This document shows positions 1 through 11,625 of a stretch of 64,000 nt of DNA, piece by piece (position 1 is the stretch's first letter; the number at the start of each line of letters is the position of its first letter). Under the pieces are notes generated by a model. That model was not told the origin of the DNA. It worked only from the letters and a program-made list of their open reading frames with translations, and did no database searches. The stretch covers positions 62,001 to 126,000 of the forward strand of contig NW_026570424.1 in NCBI RefSeq assembly GCF_019649055.1, read 5' to 3'. Position numbers and translations under genes: made by a program. The stretch is from Paramacrobiotus metropolitanus. Lineage: Eukaryota; Tardigrada; Eutardigrada; Parachela; Macrobiotidae.

Positions 1-214
1 GGATGGCCCAACCTGTGGTGAGGTGAAGCACCTTCCTGTTAGTGTTAGATTTTAGATTACTTATGTGGCTGTTCGGCCGGCTAAAGCCTCGTTGGTTTAT
101 ATCTATCGCAATTAACTCGACTACTTGTATTAGTTGTTTTACTAGTACTTGTATACATACAATATGGGGCCAAAATAAAGCAAACCTCAGCTAATAAGCC
201 CGTGGTGCGCAAAT

Positions 215-905
215 CTGTGCTTCTTGCCTTTGACCTTTCCATATTATGGAAATACTACGTTGGCAGATAAGAACTGTTAGATTCTCTGCTCGCAGTGACG
301 TTTAAATGGTTCGAACCGAGACAGAAAAGTGCTTACTCAAGTCGACGAAAAAAACCTTAGTCGGAACAGAACGTCATAAGGAGTCGAAAAAATCCTAACC
401 TTGTAGGCCTTTACCGAAGGCCAATTCCACGTGTAGGAATTCAGAAAAACCTAATTTCTGGAGGGATGGAATACTTGCGTTAGTTGCTATTTGCAGAAAT
501 TTCCTTAAATAATACTGTAGCACTTCGAGAGCAAAGGTCACAACGACGCGCCCGAAATGCTCAGGGCGCTGTACTACGCCATAACGGTTAGAAACTTTTT
601 GCAGTGTTGACAGTGCAGTAGCGTAGCGAACTGCTCGGACTGCCAGTGGATGACACTACAGAGCAGAACCATTTTTCGAAGCATCAGCTTCAGCAGTGCA
701 GAGTTATAACATACGGAATACGGTCGATGTACAGACAGTACAGTAACGGCAGCAGTCGGACTGGAGTGAGACGGCGAGGATTACTGTCTTTTTGCTCTGC
801 ACAAAGTTTAGAAGGATCCGTAATATTGGAAGGATCCGTAACTCTAGATTTGCAGTCACTTTGCAGTTCGCAGTACCGTTCGCTCAACCGTATTACTAGC
901 GTTGC
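215..905 (+). repeat. Dispersed repeat R1, copy 1
   Basis: This stretch shares long blocks with 11205-11625 and 12273-12865. Shared landmarks in the same order are the 'gacctttccatatta' block, the 'ttccacgtgtaggaattcag' block, 'gatggaatacttgcgttagt', the 'tgctcggactg' block, and the 'gcacaaagtt..gaagg.tccgtaat' block ending near 'accgttcgctca'. Copies are clearly diverged. No reading frame is conserved between them, so I treat the short open frames here as chance. The element class is unknown; no terminal repeats were recognised. Confidence 0.75.
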
Positions 906-1442
906 CAAATAAGTAATTGGCGGAGTCAGCGTATCAGACTTGAGTTAATCGAAAAAACTTGGAGGAAAGTCAAGTTATTAACTTGAACTTTCGAACCCTT
1001 TTTATGTACTGTAAATATGGGCCGACGCACTTCGCTTTTGCCGTTTCAGTTTGCCTTTTTCAACTTTACCGTCGCCTTTGGCTCTGCCGCCGGAAAAGCC
1101 GTTAACATACTAATTTCCCGTTCCAGAACGCCGTCTTCAAAAGCCTGTGCTCTTTGCAAAACGAATTACCGTTAACACATTGCCTATTCCACACACTTTA
1201 TTTATTGTGCTGGTTCCGGTTTTACGTTCTTTCACATTATCTACACATGTTATGTGCACAATCCATTCGCAAAAGCGCTGCAGCTGTACTCATATCATAC
1301 AAACAGGCTAAAATAAACATGAAAAGTTAAGAATCCCGTTAACATTTTGTGTTATACTATTCCAATAAACATACAAAAAAAAATGTAGGAAATTAAATCA
1401 TACTAAGGACATCTAGCGAAAACGCCACTGCGAAATCCACAA
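906..1442. other. Intergenic / 3' flank of the 1443-4433 gene
   Basis: No coding sequence is supported here. On the minus strand an AATAAA motif lies near 1199-1207 (plus-strand tttattta), about 240 bases past the stop of the neighbouring gene, and could be its polyadenylation signal. The first 214 bases of the window also hold nothing I can name. Confidence 0.4.
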
Positions 1443-4433
1443 TCAACCACGCGCATCAAACCACACATCGCCGAACTCATCCTCCACACCCCCATCGCCC
1501 GCCTTCCCATCCGCCGAACGAACGTCGACACTGCTGCTTTCCAGTCCCGGCACATTACCGCCACGACGCTTCCCGTGTGATTTGCCGGCCACCGCTCCCT
1601 CTCCGCACAAACAGACACTGCCTCCATGAACGCCGCTGTCCGTAGCGGGCGCTACTGGGATTCTCTCGACCAGGGAGGAGCTGACGGTCGCCTGCTGGCC
1701 GCTGCCGTCGTGGGCTGGACGGGGCGTGAAGGCCGCTTCCGACGGGGGCAGGCCGGTGTACAACGCGTCCGCTGGATGCGCAAAACGTCCCGTCTGCAGA
1801 CATTCCGCATGATTGCACAAATTCTGTTCAATGTTCAGATACGATGCCAATTGTACTACCTGTGAACGAAAACGAGCTGCTTTCTGACCGCGGAAGGAAG
1901 CGTTAAAAGCGGTCCGGGCTTCTGCGGCCGTGTCGGTTATGCTAATCAAATATCCCTTCGCGGAAGAGCAGCTCGGTTGCGCGGCATCATTGCTGCGCAC
2001 GAATTCTATGGAAATTTCAGGCTCATTGCCATGAGCTGCACAAACACTGAAGACTGCCCGACTATTCTGTAAACGAGTGCTACAAGCCGCATCTCACCTC
2101 GCGATTCCGCTTGACCAGCCAGTTCACGCTGCTTTTCACCGTGGCCGGCAGCGCTGGCCTTAATGCTGGGATCAGACTGCAGTGTGGTGGACACCTTTCC
2201 TGGAACCCGGCGTCGTGGTGCCGCAATGGTTTCGACTGGAGCAGCAGCGCGTGCTGCCTTCTTTCGCGCAGCGGGGATCGTCGCGTCGGAAATGGCGTTG
2301 GCCCGGAAATGCTCTATGGAACCGTTGAGATTTCGGGCACCCGAGAACTCCGCACGTTGCTCTTCGGATGAGTCGGCATCCTCCTGAACGTATTCCGCGA
2401 CCGCTCCTGTGGGCGGTGGGCTGGACGGGGGTGCAGAGTCCCCTTCGTCGCCAGTGTCATCGTCAGATTCGCCCGCAGACTGCTGATCCGAATCGTCAGA
2501 CTCATCTGACAAGTCATCGTCCGAATCCTCCTCCTCCTCCAACGCATGTTCCACTTCCTCCTGGGCGGGTTGGTTCAGCACCTCCGGATGATGCACCGGG
2601 GCAGGTTGGTTCACCACCACCGGATGATACTCGTTCGGGAAGTTGTGCAGCAGCCAGGCAGTGGTCGCCCGAACGTAGAACGCATCCACACCAGCCTGCG
2701 CTGTCCTGTAGGCCGGAGCGACGACGTGAGCGGTGCCGTCCGCTGGCGGCTGCGATCCGTCCAAATACTGCCACCCGTCGTACATCCAATCCGGGTCGTC
2801 ACTCGGCGGCGGCATACTGACGCGCGTCCAGGCATTAAAGTAGTGTGTCTGGGTGACGCCCGCTTTGAAGCTCCCCAAACTCCAAAACTGTGTTCCCTCG
2901 TACTGAAAATTGCCCTCCTTGTCGAAGAAACGGTACGCTGGAAACTGATCGGGCAACTCGCCGAACAAGTAGGTATTCTGGTAGCGCGGATTCATCAGCC
3001 AGGCTCTGCAGGGCTCTTGTCCAGATGTCGGGTCACCCAGCATGTGCGTCTCCGCGTAATCTTTCTGCCAAAACTGCGTATCCCAGTCCCGGCAGTAAGG
3101 ACAAAAGTAGAACCGTCCACCCTTCTTGGTTTTCCGCTGGTTCTTAGCGGCCGTTAGTCCATTTTTCCAACTGCAACAACACGGTAATTAGACACAGCCA
3201 CTCTGTAATATATGCCTGCAAATGGCGACGTTTCTACAGGACAACTACCAACAGAAGCACTGGACGATTCCCAGGAAGTCTTACAACACGCAACCACATC
3301 ACCATTTCACATTAATAATACTGTTTAGATCGTTTTCGGTGGCATTTTAAAGCAACGATTACGCGAGTGTGCGGCACGTACCTGTTTGGTGGCGGCCTCC
3401 TCCTTCTTCTTCTTCTGGACGGCGGCAGCGCGGATTCCCGTTGGACGGCGCTCGCGTGGCTGCAGGGACGCCCGTTTTCGTCCGCTGTGGCGCGTCTGGC
3501 GGGTGACAGTCCGTTGTGGAGCAGCGTCGTCCGTGCTCTGCAAAGATTTGGTCCATTTGGCCAACTGCAACAACACGGTGACTAGATGCCGACATTCTGT
3601 AATATATGTTTTACTACTAACAAAAGCACTGGAAGATTTCCAGGAAGTGTTACAAGAAGCAATCCCACCACCATTTTACATTAAGAATGTTGCTTACAAG
3701 GTTTTTTTGGTGGCGTTTCAAAGCAACGATTATGGGACTGCACTGGACGTACCTGTTTGGTGGCGGGCTCCTTCTTCTTCTTCTTCTGGACGCCGGCGGT
3801 GCGGATTCCAGTTGGACGGCGCTGCCGTGGCTGCAGCGGTGCGCGCTTCCGTCCGTTGTGGCGCTTCTTCGGGCCAACCTTCTCCGATGAAGCGGCGTCC
3901 ATGGTCTGGGAGGATTTCGTGGCTGTGGACGGCGCGGAGACGGCGTGCGAGGCAGTCGACGGCGGGCTGACCCGGTGCTCCGGCGCTTTGAAGCGGCATG
4001 GCGCCGTCTGACGTTTCCGCGGCGGAGGTGATGGCGACGGCATGACTCGCGTACGCACCGTCTTCTTCGCTGCTGGTGCGCTATAATAAGAACACGCAAC
4101 GGTATAAGATCCGACAGTGCCGTTACCCTTGGTTAATTTACAGAAACAGTATAACTCCGCTTCTCCTCACCGTTTAATGGGGGAAAAAGCTTGCAAAGCG
4201 CTGGTGCTTGCCTGAGGCTGCTGCGCGACAGCGCTCTTGTACATGGCTGGTGCCAGGGGGATGATGGAGACTAACGGTGCTGTTTGGAACTGGCAGGAAG
4301 GCTTTCGCGTTCGTTGAGCCGCCTGCGCCCTCCCTTTTTGCACAACCGAAGCAGAGGTAGCGTTGGACGACGAGCCGGCGAGGAGTCTTAAAGAGCCAGT
4401 GTGGCCAGCCGGGATCTGCGGTGCAGCCTTCAT
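1443..4433 (-). CDS. Unrecognised basic/acidic low-complexity protein with a C-x2-C motif, 5 coding exons
   Basis: Proposed exons in transcript order are 4433-4171, 4080-3753, 3564-3382, 3142-2098 and 2035-1443; all junctions are GT-AG and phases close, giving about 803 residues. The N-terminal third is rich in Ser, Pro, Arg and Lys. Exons 2 and 3 each end in a near-identical block, RRPTGIR followed by a run of lysines and ATKQ. Exon 4 starts with a possible zinc-binding stretch (FYFCPYCRDW, then a His about 15 residues on) followed by an aromatic-rich segment, then a long Asp/Glu/Ser tract. I recognise no family. Charged low-complexity sequence suggests a nuclear protein, which is inference. 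The start is uncertain: an open, correctly phased upstream exon (about 4866-4589, donor CCCG|GTAAGC) can splice to 4437 in frame and would lengthen the N-terminus. Confidence 0.6.
3170..3890. repeat. Intragenic tandem duplication of an exon plus intron
   Basis: About 390 bases are repeated: 3170-3558 matches 3559-3890 in order. Shared pieces are the acceptor region 'ccaactgcaacaacacggt', the intron stretch with 'agcactgga' and 'tccaggaagt', the donor 'gtacctgtttggtggcgg', and the exon encoding the lysine-run block. The duplication produced the adjacent third and second exons of the gene. The leftmost copy of the acceptor now reads into a stop (frame LEKWTNGR then TAA at about 3147-3149). Confidence 0.8.
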
Positions 4434-5871
4434 GGCACTAAAACACAGAAGAACCATCCTTGCGGTCTGTCCGCCACCTGAACCTACCAATCCGCAGCTC
4501 TTTCGCCGCCCGTCTAACACCTCAACGATCACTGGTATTTCAAGCCAACGGTAAGAGCAACACTCCGCACATTTTCTGCTTTGCTTACCGGGTTGTGATG
4601 GGCGCCACCGTCGTACCACTGCTCGGTTGGTCGTGCATTAAAGTTGCTACACGGGCTCTTCGTGTGACGTTTTTCGGGAGGACGCGAGGGGAATGCAGAG
4701 CAGCACGTTTGCTACTTGATTTCCGGTCCGGGGTTTTCGCAGTCGAATCGATCACACGAATACGAGGTGAGACCATCTTCGGGGAATCCGGCAAACCCGA
4801 CGGTGCGCTTGAATTTGGTAGCAGGATCCTGGGACGCCGCAGATGTTGATGGCGCTTGCGGAAACTAAATTATTTTGCAGGCTCAACAGAATAACAAACG
4901 CAGTCACATACAGGCATCAGTCGATGGCTAGACAACTAGATTTAACGAAATCAAGAAAAAGTTTTTGATGTATTGGGTACAATAGTGAAGCCGAAGGGAA
5001 AGCAGAAAACTTCTGGTCTTCAGCAGCAGCCTGTTTGTGGTGCGGTTTGCTCACAGTCAGCTGCATGCGTAATGCTGAACTTTCATGCCTGCGCATGCCA
5101 GATGCAGCAGTGCGTGCATAGAGGGCGCATGCGTCAGATCTGAGATCTTGACAACTGCAATTATCAGTGCCGCTACAATTCGGTTTTTATACAATACTAA
5201 CGAGTAAATATTAAAAGAACCGCTTGCAAGTACTGTACTTTATATAGGTGGGAATACCGCATAGTACCGCTTTAATGCTTGATTCTAACTCGACACCAAA
5301 GCAACTAAACTGCTGCCACGTAAGGACAACGGTCGCAAAGGAGTAAGGGATATCGCGTACTACATATGCAATGTCATAGTATATCTCGCAAGGACAAATG
5401 TACAAAACGATTTAATTACAAAACTAAGTTTACTGCCGGTTAAAAGGCGCCAGTGCCGTATATGACTGCGTAATATACTCGTACTGTGCTGGCGGAAAGG
5501 GAAAGTACTAGCACCTAACTACAACTTTACTAACACAACAGGCAGGCATAACAAAGAGATGGAAAGCAACAGGAAATCGTAGACCGATCGCTGGAATGAT
5601 CGATATCATACACAGCAGAGCAGCACCTCAATAAAACGCATCATGCACAAACACAAGTTTAGCAATAAAGCTCATAAACATAATCGCCTTTCAAATGACC
5701 GCTATGCGTACACCGGGCGTAACACGGTAGTTTTCCCAAATAATTCCCGTAAAATTAATCCACAGCCCGTTGGCTACTTTGTCCATACTTGTATGCAAAC
5801 AACAAAACAACAGAAGAAGACATGCAAGTTAACAACAAAACAAAACAAAGACCCTGGCAAAGGCAAGTTTT
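4434..5871. other. Flanking region with possible 5' exon, otherwise no gene
   Basis: 4589-4866 is open in the frame that continues into the 1443-4433 gene and may be its first or an internal exon; a weak acceptor-like tttag precedes it. The rest, 4870-5871, shows no supported coding sequence. The plus-strand frame at 5643-6014 is Lys/Asn/Thr-rich at first and then overlaps the last exon of the neighbouring pseudogene on the other strand, so it is likely spurious. Confidence 0.35.
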
Positions 5872-8074
5872 TTATTCATCCCCCTCTTCGTCCTCACGGC
5901 TGGGTTGCTCCGCGTGACCGGACTGGTCTTCGTGATTCCAGTCCTGCAGGCGGTGCGTTAAGGCCGCCAGGCAGGATTTGTTCAGCTGGCCGACGTCCAC
6001 ACTGGCCATATTGACCAAGGACCCACGGCAACCGCGGTAATGCGCCGACAGATGCGGATCGCTGGCTTGGTACTCATGCACAATCTACAACAGATAAGTA
6101 CGTCATCTTTCAAGAGACCTGAACTACTTTGACAGCAACTACATTTCAGCAGCTTCTAAAATTATAAAATCAAGCGCAAGCAACGGGAGAACCAATTTAA
6201 AATTGGAAAAAAATGGCGTTAACCTGGTTCCGTGCAGAAACAGTCTTTATACCTAAGTAAATGTACGGGGATGGTTCGAGTAAGATCGGTCTTCACATTG
6301 GCAGTGTCAGTACTGTTCATGGTGCCATGGCCTTACCTCATTCCCTTCTTGGATCCTCGCTTCGCTGTCAGTCCGATCGGCCAGGCAGTGCGCAATCCGC
6401 TGAGCATCCGCCGACGGTCCTTCGCAGCGCAGAAGCTTCTCCAGCAAATCCCCATTCTCCGCCTCATCGACACTGCCTCCACTGATGACAGCTAGGGGAA
6501 GGCGGTACTCGAAGAGGGGCGCCCCGGACCTGTCTTCCACCACGGTAAGGGCGAAATCTTTCAGGATCAGAACATCACACAGTGAGGCCAGCCGAGAATG
6601 GATCAAACCCGTAGTGATCTCGGAGGACAGACCTCCCCGTTTCCACTGCGCCAGTTCCGTCTCACTGAGCCGGTACGAGCGCCGGTCCACAATAAGACGG
6701 TGCAGGCGGAGGTCGTCCTTATCCAAGAGATACTTCATTAAGAAGAACGCTTCATTGCCATACGCTCCGCTTTCGCGCAGACTGACGGTGCGGGCGACGG
6801 GCGTGATGTGCTTCCCCAGGCACGCGTACAGGAAGTAATCATCCTCGAAGCGGTGCTGCGGCCGCGCGACACGCACATCGCTGCACATGTCCGCTGTCGT
6901 CAGAAGGTCTGCCCATAGTGTGCAGACGCGGCGGCAGCGCACGCGGTCGACGGTGTCCAGCGAGAGGAAGATCTCTTCCAGCACTTCCACCGACAGGATC
7001 AGCGGCTGCTTCCGCTTCGGCTCAGCATCCGTTTCCTCGTTTTCCGTAAGGGATTGGATTTTACGGTGAAAGTCAAGCTTTGCCCTCTCTTTTTCAAAGA
7101 CCAACGCCTGTATAGCACGAATAAAATTATGTATAACTAATTTTATCCAGTTACAAAAAAAGAGTAGCCAGCCGTTCAAATCATGATAAACAAAATCTGA
7201 CCAGGCACTTTAGATTTACTTAGTTTTCGTTTAATTCAGAAAATGTTTACTTTCGTTTTGGTTTGATTGTATGAGACGAGTTTTACGGTTTGCCAAACCT
7301 GGAAATGGGTGTGAGAGCAGACTGAGCAGTCATCACTGAACATTCTCACCATGCCAAAATTGTGCTACTGATCCTTTACTTGACTGATGACGACCGCCAA
7401 AATACCCCAATGCAGTTGCAGGTAACTGAAAAATCTCCAACTTCAACAGCGACTTACCACAGCGTCTTCCTGAACAGGCTCCTCCTGACGCCGTCGCAGA
7501 TAGCGCAGCGTCTGACCGAGAACCGGGACACATCGCAGCTGGTACGTATTCTCCACTTGCTTGATCAGGAACGCCGATACCGACGGCTGCAGGGCCCAAC
7601 AGCCATTGGGCACGTTGCACGTCTCGGTGACGAAATGGCCCGCTGCAAGAAGCCCGGACCGTGCTGCTTCTTCGCAGGCGTCGCGAACCTGCAGCCAGGG
7701 AAGCAGTTCGCGACGAGACTACCCGTTCACCACCACCTCCACCAGCGCCATCTCCTCCAAGTCGTCAAAGTGCGAAACCAGCATCTTTCCGCGATACCAG
7801 GTCCAGTGCGGGCCGTCACGCAGCAGCACTTCCACAGCAGCTCCTCGCTAGGGAATCCGCTAGCGGATGGATTCCTGGAGCACTCCCAGATCTTCCCGTA
7901 CGCCACCGGCACCGCCTGTTCTGTCGGGCATCCCAAATCGACCAGCAGACGCGGGGGACCGCTCTCGGTCTCTTCCAGGCCGACCACGTGGCCGTGCAGC
8001 AACCGACCGTCAATCTCCACATCCACAGCGTTCCATACGTACAACGATCGTCCGGTATTTTGGTACAGGTGCAT
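5872..8074 (-). pseudogene. Tudor-like/F-box family, broken copy (three exons)
   Basis: Exons by comparison with the intact paralogue at 8640-10772 are 8074-7458, 7107-6337 and 6084-5872, all with GT-AG borders. Exon 1 starts MHLYQNTGRS and encodes the Tudor-like part, but it is 617 bases against 615 in both other copies. After the PYGK/AYGK..WEC motif the frame shifts near 7835, so the block matching VEVLLHDGPHW is in another frame, and a TAG at about 7720 replaces the Gln of the NGQ/DGQ position. The F-box exon is still open, with LSVEVLEEIFLSLDTVDRVR near its start, and the last exon keeps the YQASDP...SVDVGQLN block and an acidic tail. A shortened protein starting in intron 1 (ATG about 7179) is possible. 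The gene lies head to head with its intact paralogue 565 bases away. Confidence 0.75.
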
Positions 8075-8639
8075 TCTTTACTGGGCTGGTCAAGAGAGGC
8101 GGGAAATGCACGCTGGATGGCAAAGATTTATTACGTAAGAAACGGCGATATTACAAGTTACCAAACGGTTTTTAAACAGAAAAAATAGTACAGTACTGTA
8201 CTGTACATACTGGGCAGCTTTCGCTGACACGACTGATAAGTGATAGTACTTGTACTACTCGTACAATTGTCCACCGTACTAAGCACGTACTGCAGCACGT
8301 ACTAGTAGTACCGAGTACGTGCTGCAGCTGTTGCAGCACGCACTACTACGTACGTGCTGAAGCGCTGTTGCAGTTCGCAACTTCGCATGAGCGCTGACGC
8401 TATGCACGCACTGCTGCTGCATGCCCAGACATGAAAATTCACGCATGCAGCTGACGGTGAGCAAGCGCACAAACCGTTCATCAGCTAGCGTAGCCACTGT
8501 CCATAATTTCTTTCGTTTTCTAGAAAAGCAGCATTGTCGAATTTATTTGTAGTGGCATGCTTGGCAGCCTTACGTCCACTCGATTATTTTCAAACGCGTC
8601 TCATTTTCTGCCTCGAAAGTACAAACCAGGCAGACAGAA
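8075..8639. promoter_or_regulatory. Divergent intergenic region between two Tudor-like/F-box copies
   Basis: This gap separates start codons of two paralogues on opposite strands and must hold both upstream regions. It contains a perfect 14-base inverted repeat, ctgcagcacgtact at 8290-8303 and agtacgtgctgcag at 8314-8327, within a GTAC-rich, simple-sequence stretch (about 8190-8360). No conserved promoter element was identified. Small open frames on both strands look spurious. Confidence 0.4.
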
Positions 8640-10772
8640 ATGCATCTGTACGAAGACACGGGACGATTGGTGTACGCCTGGAATGCTGTCGATGTGGAGA
8701 TGAAGGGTGGACTGCAGCACGGCCACGTGATCGGCCTGGACGAGAACGACAACGCTCCACCGCGTCTGCTCGTCGATTTCGGATGCCCGACTCAGCCGGC
8801 GGTGCTGGTGCCCTATGGGAAGATCTGGGAATGTTCCTCACGGCGATTCACTGTCCTAAATAAGGGAACTGCGGTGGAGGCGCTGCTGCACGACGGCCCG
8901 CACTGGAAATGGTACCCGGGGAAACTGCTGAAGCCCCGCTTCGACGACCTGGAGGAGATGGTGCTGGTAGAGGTGTTGGTGGACGGACAGCAACGTCGTG
9001 AACTGCTTCCCTGGCTGCAGGTTCGCGGCGCTTGCGCAGAAGCAGGGAGGCCAGGACAGATTGAAGCGGGCCACTTCGTCCTGCAGACGTGCAGTGTGCC
9101 CGACGGGTACTGGATTCTGGAGCGATCGGTAGCGGCGTGGCTGTTGCGAGAGGTGGAGAGGATGCACCAGCTGCGCTTTGTCCAGGTTCTTAGTCAGACG
9201 ATGCTCTATCTGCGTTGCCGACGGGACATGACGTGGGGCGGTGAAAATATGGTGGTAAGTCGTGGCTTGTGATGGAGGACTGCACAACGCTTCAGACCCG
9301 TTTCACAATCAACCATAATTACGGACATGAATTATGGTCGTGAAACGTATAGATTGTATTCGGTGAAACGGCGCGTTGTGAAGATCGGGTTATGAACTGT
9401 CGTGTAACGATGACAAAAATAACTGCTTTTCAATTTCATGGAAATACAGTTAGGTAATGATATGATTTCATTCTGTTGTCATAGGCGATCGAGTTCGAGA
9501 GAAACAGAAACTTTTACAATGAGCCACTGAAGAACGCCGGGACGTCGGCTGACGCTGAGCCCAAGCGGAAAACACCGGTGAGCGTGGGTGAAAAGCACCT
9601 GGCGTTGCCGTTGGAAGTGCTGAAGGAAATCTTCCTGTCGCTGGACACCGTCGACCGCGTGCGCTGTCGCCGCACCTGCCAGCTGTGGACCAGGCTGCTC
9701 ACTGCGGACGACGTGGGCAGCGAGGTGCGTGTGGCGCTCCCAGAGGACCGCGTTCGGGATGTCTACGCCCTGTACGCTTGCATCGCCAAGTCCATCACAC
9801 CCGCTACCCGCACCATCTCCCTGCGCGAAAGTGGAATGTATCGCGAAGAAGTGTTCGACGTGGCGCAGAATCTGCTGAATGATGCCGGGATCCGCATCCA
9901 CCGCTTCATCGTGCACCGCCGATCCAGTAGCCTCGAGGAATCCGCTGTGACGCTGCCCGCGCTGTCCTCCGAGATGACCGCGGGTTGGACCGAGCTGCTG
10001 CCCTACTGTCAGCGGCTGATTGTCAAGGATTTCGCCCTGACCGTGCTGGAGGACGAGCTAACCGTTATGGAGTTCCGCCTTCCCCTGATCGTCTTTACCC
10101 GGGGACAGGTCGATGAGGCGGACGTCGTGGACCTGTTCGAGAAGCATCTGCACCACGAGGGGCCGCCGGTGGATGTGCAGCGCATCGCCCAGTGCATGGC
10201 CAGTGGGATGGTCAGTAAAGAGAGGGCCAGAGCCGTGAGAAAGGTGCGTCTGGAGTAACTGATGATATAGTATTATTAATACTGAAGTACAGTATTTAAG
10301 AAGCATAGAGGAAGCTTTTCTGTTATAAATGCCGTTTGTTTCATACATAGTTTGTACTGGCATTATGATACTTATTGAAGGTGATACTGCTTTAACAAGC
10401 AGCATCTTTATGATGCTTCTTTCAATTTACCAGACTAAAGGAAAATATTTGTATGGGAAGACGTTCCTCGCGTGACCGAATGTTAGAGGCGTTTTCCTGA
10501 CAATTTATTTGTTTTCTGGAATAATAATATGACGTAGAACGTGCTGAACAATTCTGCAGATTCTGCAAGCCTACCAAGCCAGCGATCCGCGTCCCTCGGC
10601 GCACTATCAGGAACACCGATGGTCCCTGTACAACATGGCCAGCGTGGACGTCGGCCAGCTGAACCACTTCTGCTTGTGCGCCTTATCCCGCTACGTGAAC
10701 GACTGGCGGCACGACGACGACTTGTCCAGCGATTCCAGTGATAACGAGTCCGATGAGTCTGACTACTGGTAA
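8640..10772 (+). CDS. Tudor-like/F-box protein, intact copy (three exons, about 528 aa)
   Basis: Exons are 8640-9254, 9485-10243 and 10560-10772, all phase 0 with GT-AG borders. Residues 1-205 (exon 1) contain two similar modules: one around AWNAVDVEM...VPYGKIWEC, the other around VEALLHDGPHWKWYPGKLL with a later VDGQQRRELLP. Each has the spacing of a Tudor/Agenet-type barrel, which is inference. Exon 2 carries an F-box at about residues 236-275 (LPLEVLKEIFLSLDTVDRVR followed by CRR..CQLWTRLL), the motif by which F-box proteins bind Skp1 in SCF ubiquitin ligases. The rest of exon 2 is helical, variable sequence. Exon 3 encodes SVDVGQLNHFCLCAL and ends in a Ser/Asp/Glu-rich tail. A likely role is substrate recognition for ubiquitination; substrate unknown. 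An AATAAA at 11069-11074 may end the transcript. Confidence 0.8.
10290..10395 (+). mobile_element. 3' end fragment of a LINE-like element, inside intron 2
   Basis: The block starting 'gcatagaggaag' and continuing through 'ttataaatgccgtttgtt', 'catagtttgtact' and 'atgatacttattgaagg' matches the region just before and after the stop codon of the reverse-transcriptase remnant at 11795-11850, and the end of the insertion at 12190-12235. It is a 5'-truncated copy, as expected of non-LTR retrotransposons, sitting in the second intron of the intact Tudor-like/F-box gene. Confidence 0.6.
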
Positions 10773-11068
10773 AAGGCATCCCTTTTTGTTTTTGAGGACT
10801 GCTAATCAGCTGAATGTTAATGCGGTAGGCAAGCTCTTCGCGCGCGTGACACGTACCGCTCGCATCACAGTCACGTGGTTAGCTGAGCGCTATTTATGTG
10901 TTTTTCTCATGTTTTATTCTAGATATTTTCTTCAGTTTTGATATTTTTCCGGATCCGCACAGGGCACAGGTTATCGGTTAGAAGGATTTCGTTGTGCAGT
11001 GCGAAGTGTTGAGTTCGCCGCCGTCCTTGTGATACGGCTGTGTTCGTTTGTTGATTAGCGTGCTGTTG

Positions 11069-11074
11069 AATAAA
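11069..11074 (+). terminator. AATAAA polyadenylation signal
   Basis: A canonical hexamer lies about 300 bases past the stop codon of the intact Tudor-like/F-box gene, followed by an A/T-rich stretch. It is the first good signal in that direction. Confidence 0.45.
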
Positions 11075-11625
11075 TAATTTAATAAGGACATTAATTGTGT
11101 GCTCATTGAGCCAAGTACTCTGTAGTAGCCTCGCGCAGGTAAACCCACAAGGTATCGTGTCGCAGTGGGTCAGCGGTTCGCCAATTTACACTTGCTCTCT
11201 GCAGTTTTGACCTTTCCATATTATCAAAGTACTTTCTTAAGCATACCACTTTAGCAGGTAAGAACTGGTACATCTGTACTCGTAGTGACCCTCGAAAGTC
11301 CCACAGCTTAAAGGTCAGTACGAGTGCAGTTTCTGTCTTGGTTCCAACTTGGATCCAAGACGGAAAACTGCTATGTCTAACCGACGAAAGAAATGTTGTC
11401 AGTAAGAATATCTCTGACCTTGTACCCAAGGCCAGTTCCACGTGTAGGAATTCAGAAAAATCTCATTTGTTGCGGGGATGGAATACTTGCGTTAGTTACT
11501 ACTTACAGAATATGCATGACTAGTACTTTCATGAGCAAAGGTCACAATGATGCGCTATAAAGAGTGTAAGATGCTGTACTACGTCATAACGGTTATAGAT
11601 ATTTTGCAGTGTACAAGTAATAGCG

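Noticed and set aside
646-912. Open frame with repeated EGSV phrases
   Set aside because: It lies within the dispersed repeat, and the other copy does not keep the frame.
5643-6014. Plus-strand frame of 123 codons
   Set aside because: Its second half is antisense to the last exon of the Tudor-like/F-box pseudogene, and the first half is A-rich simple sequence.
8279-8497. Minus-strand Cys/Ala-rich frame between the divergent genes
   Set aside because: It arises from the GTAC/GCTGCA simple sequence and hairpin; no splice or polyadenylation context.
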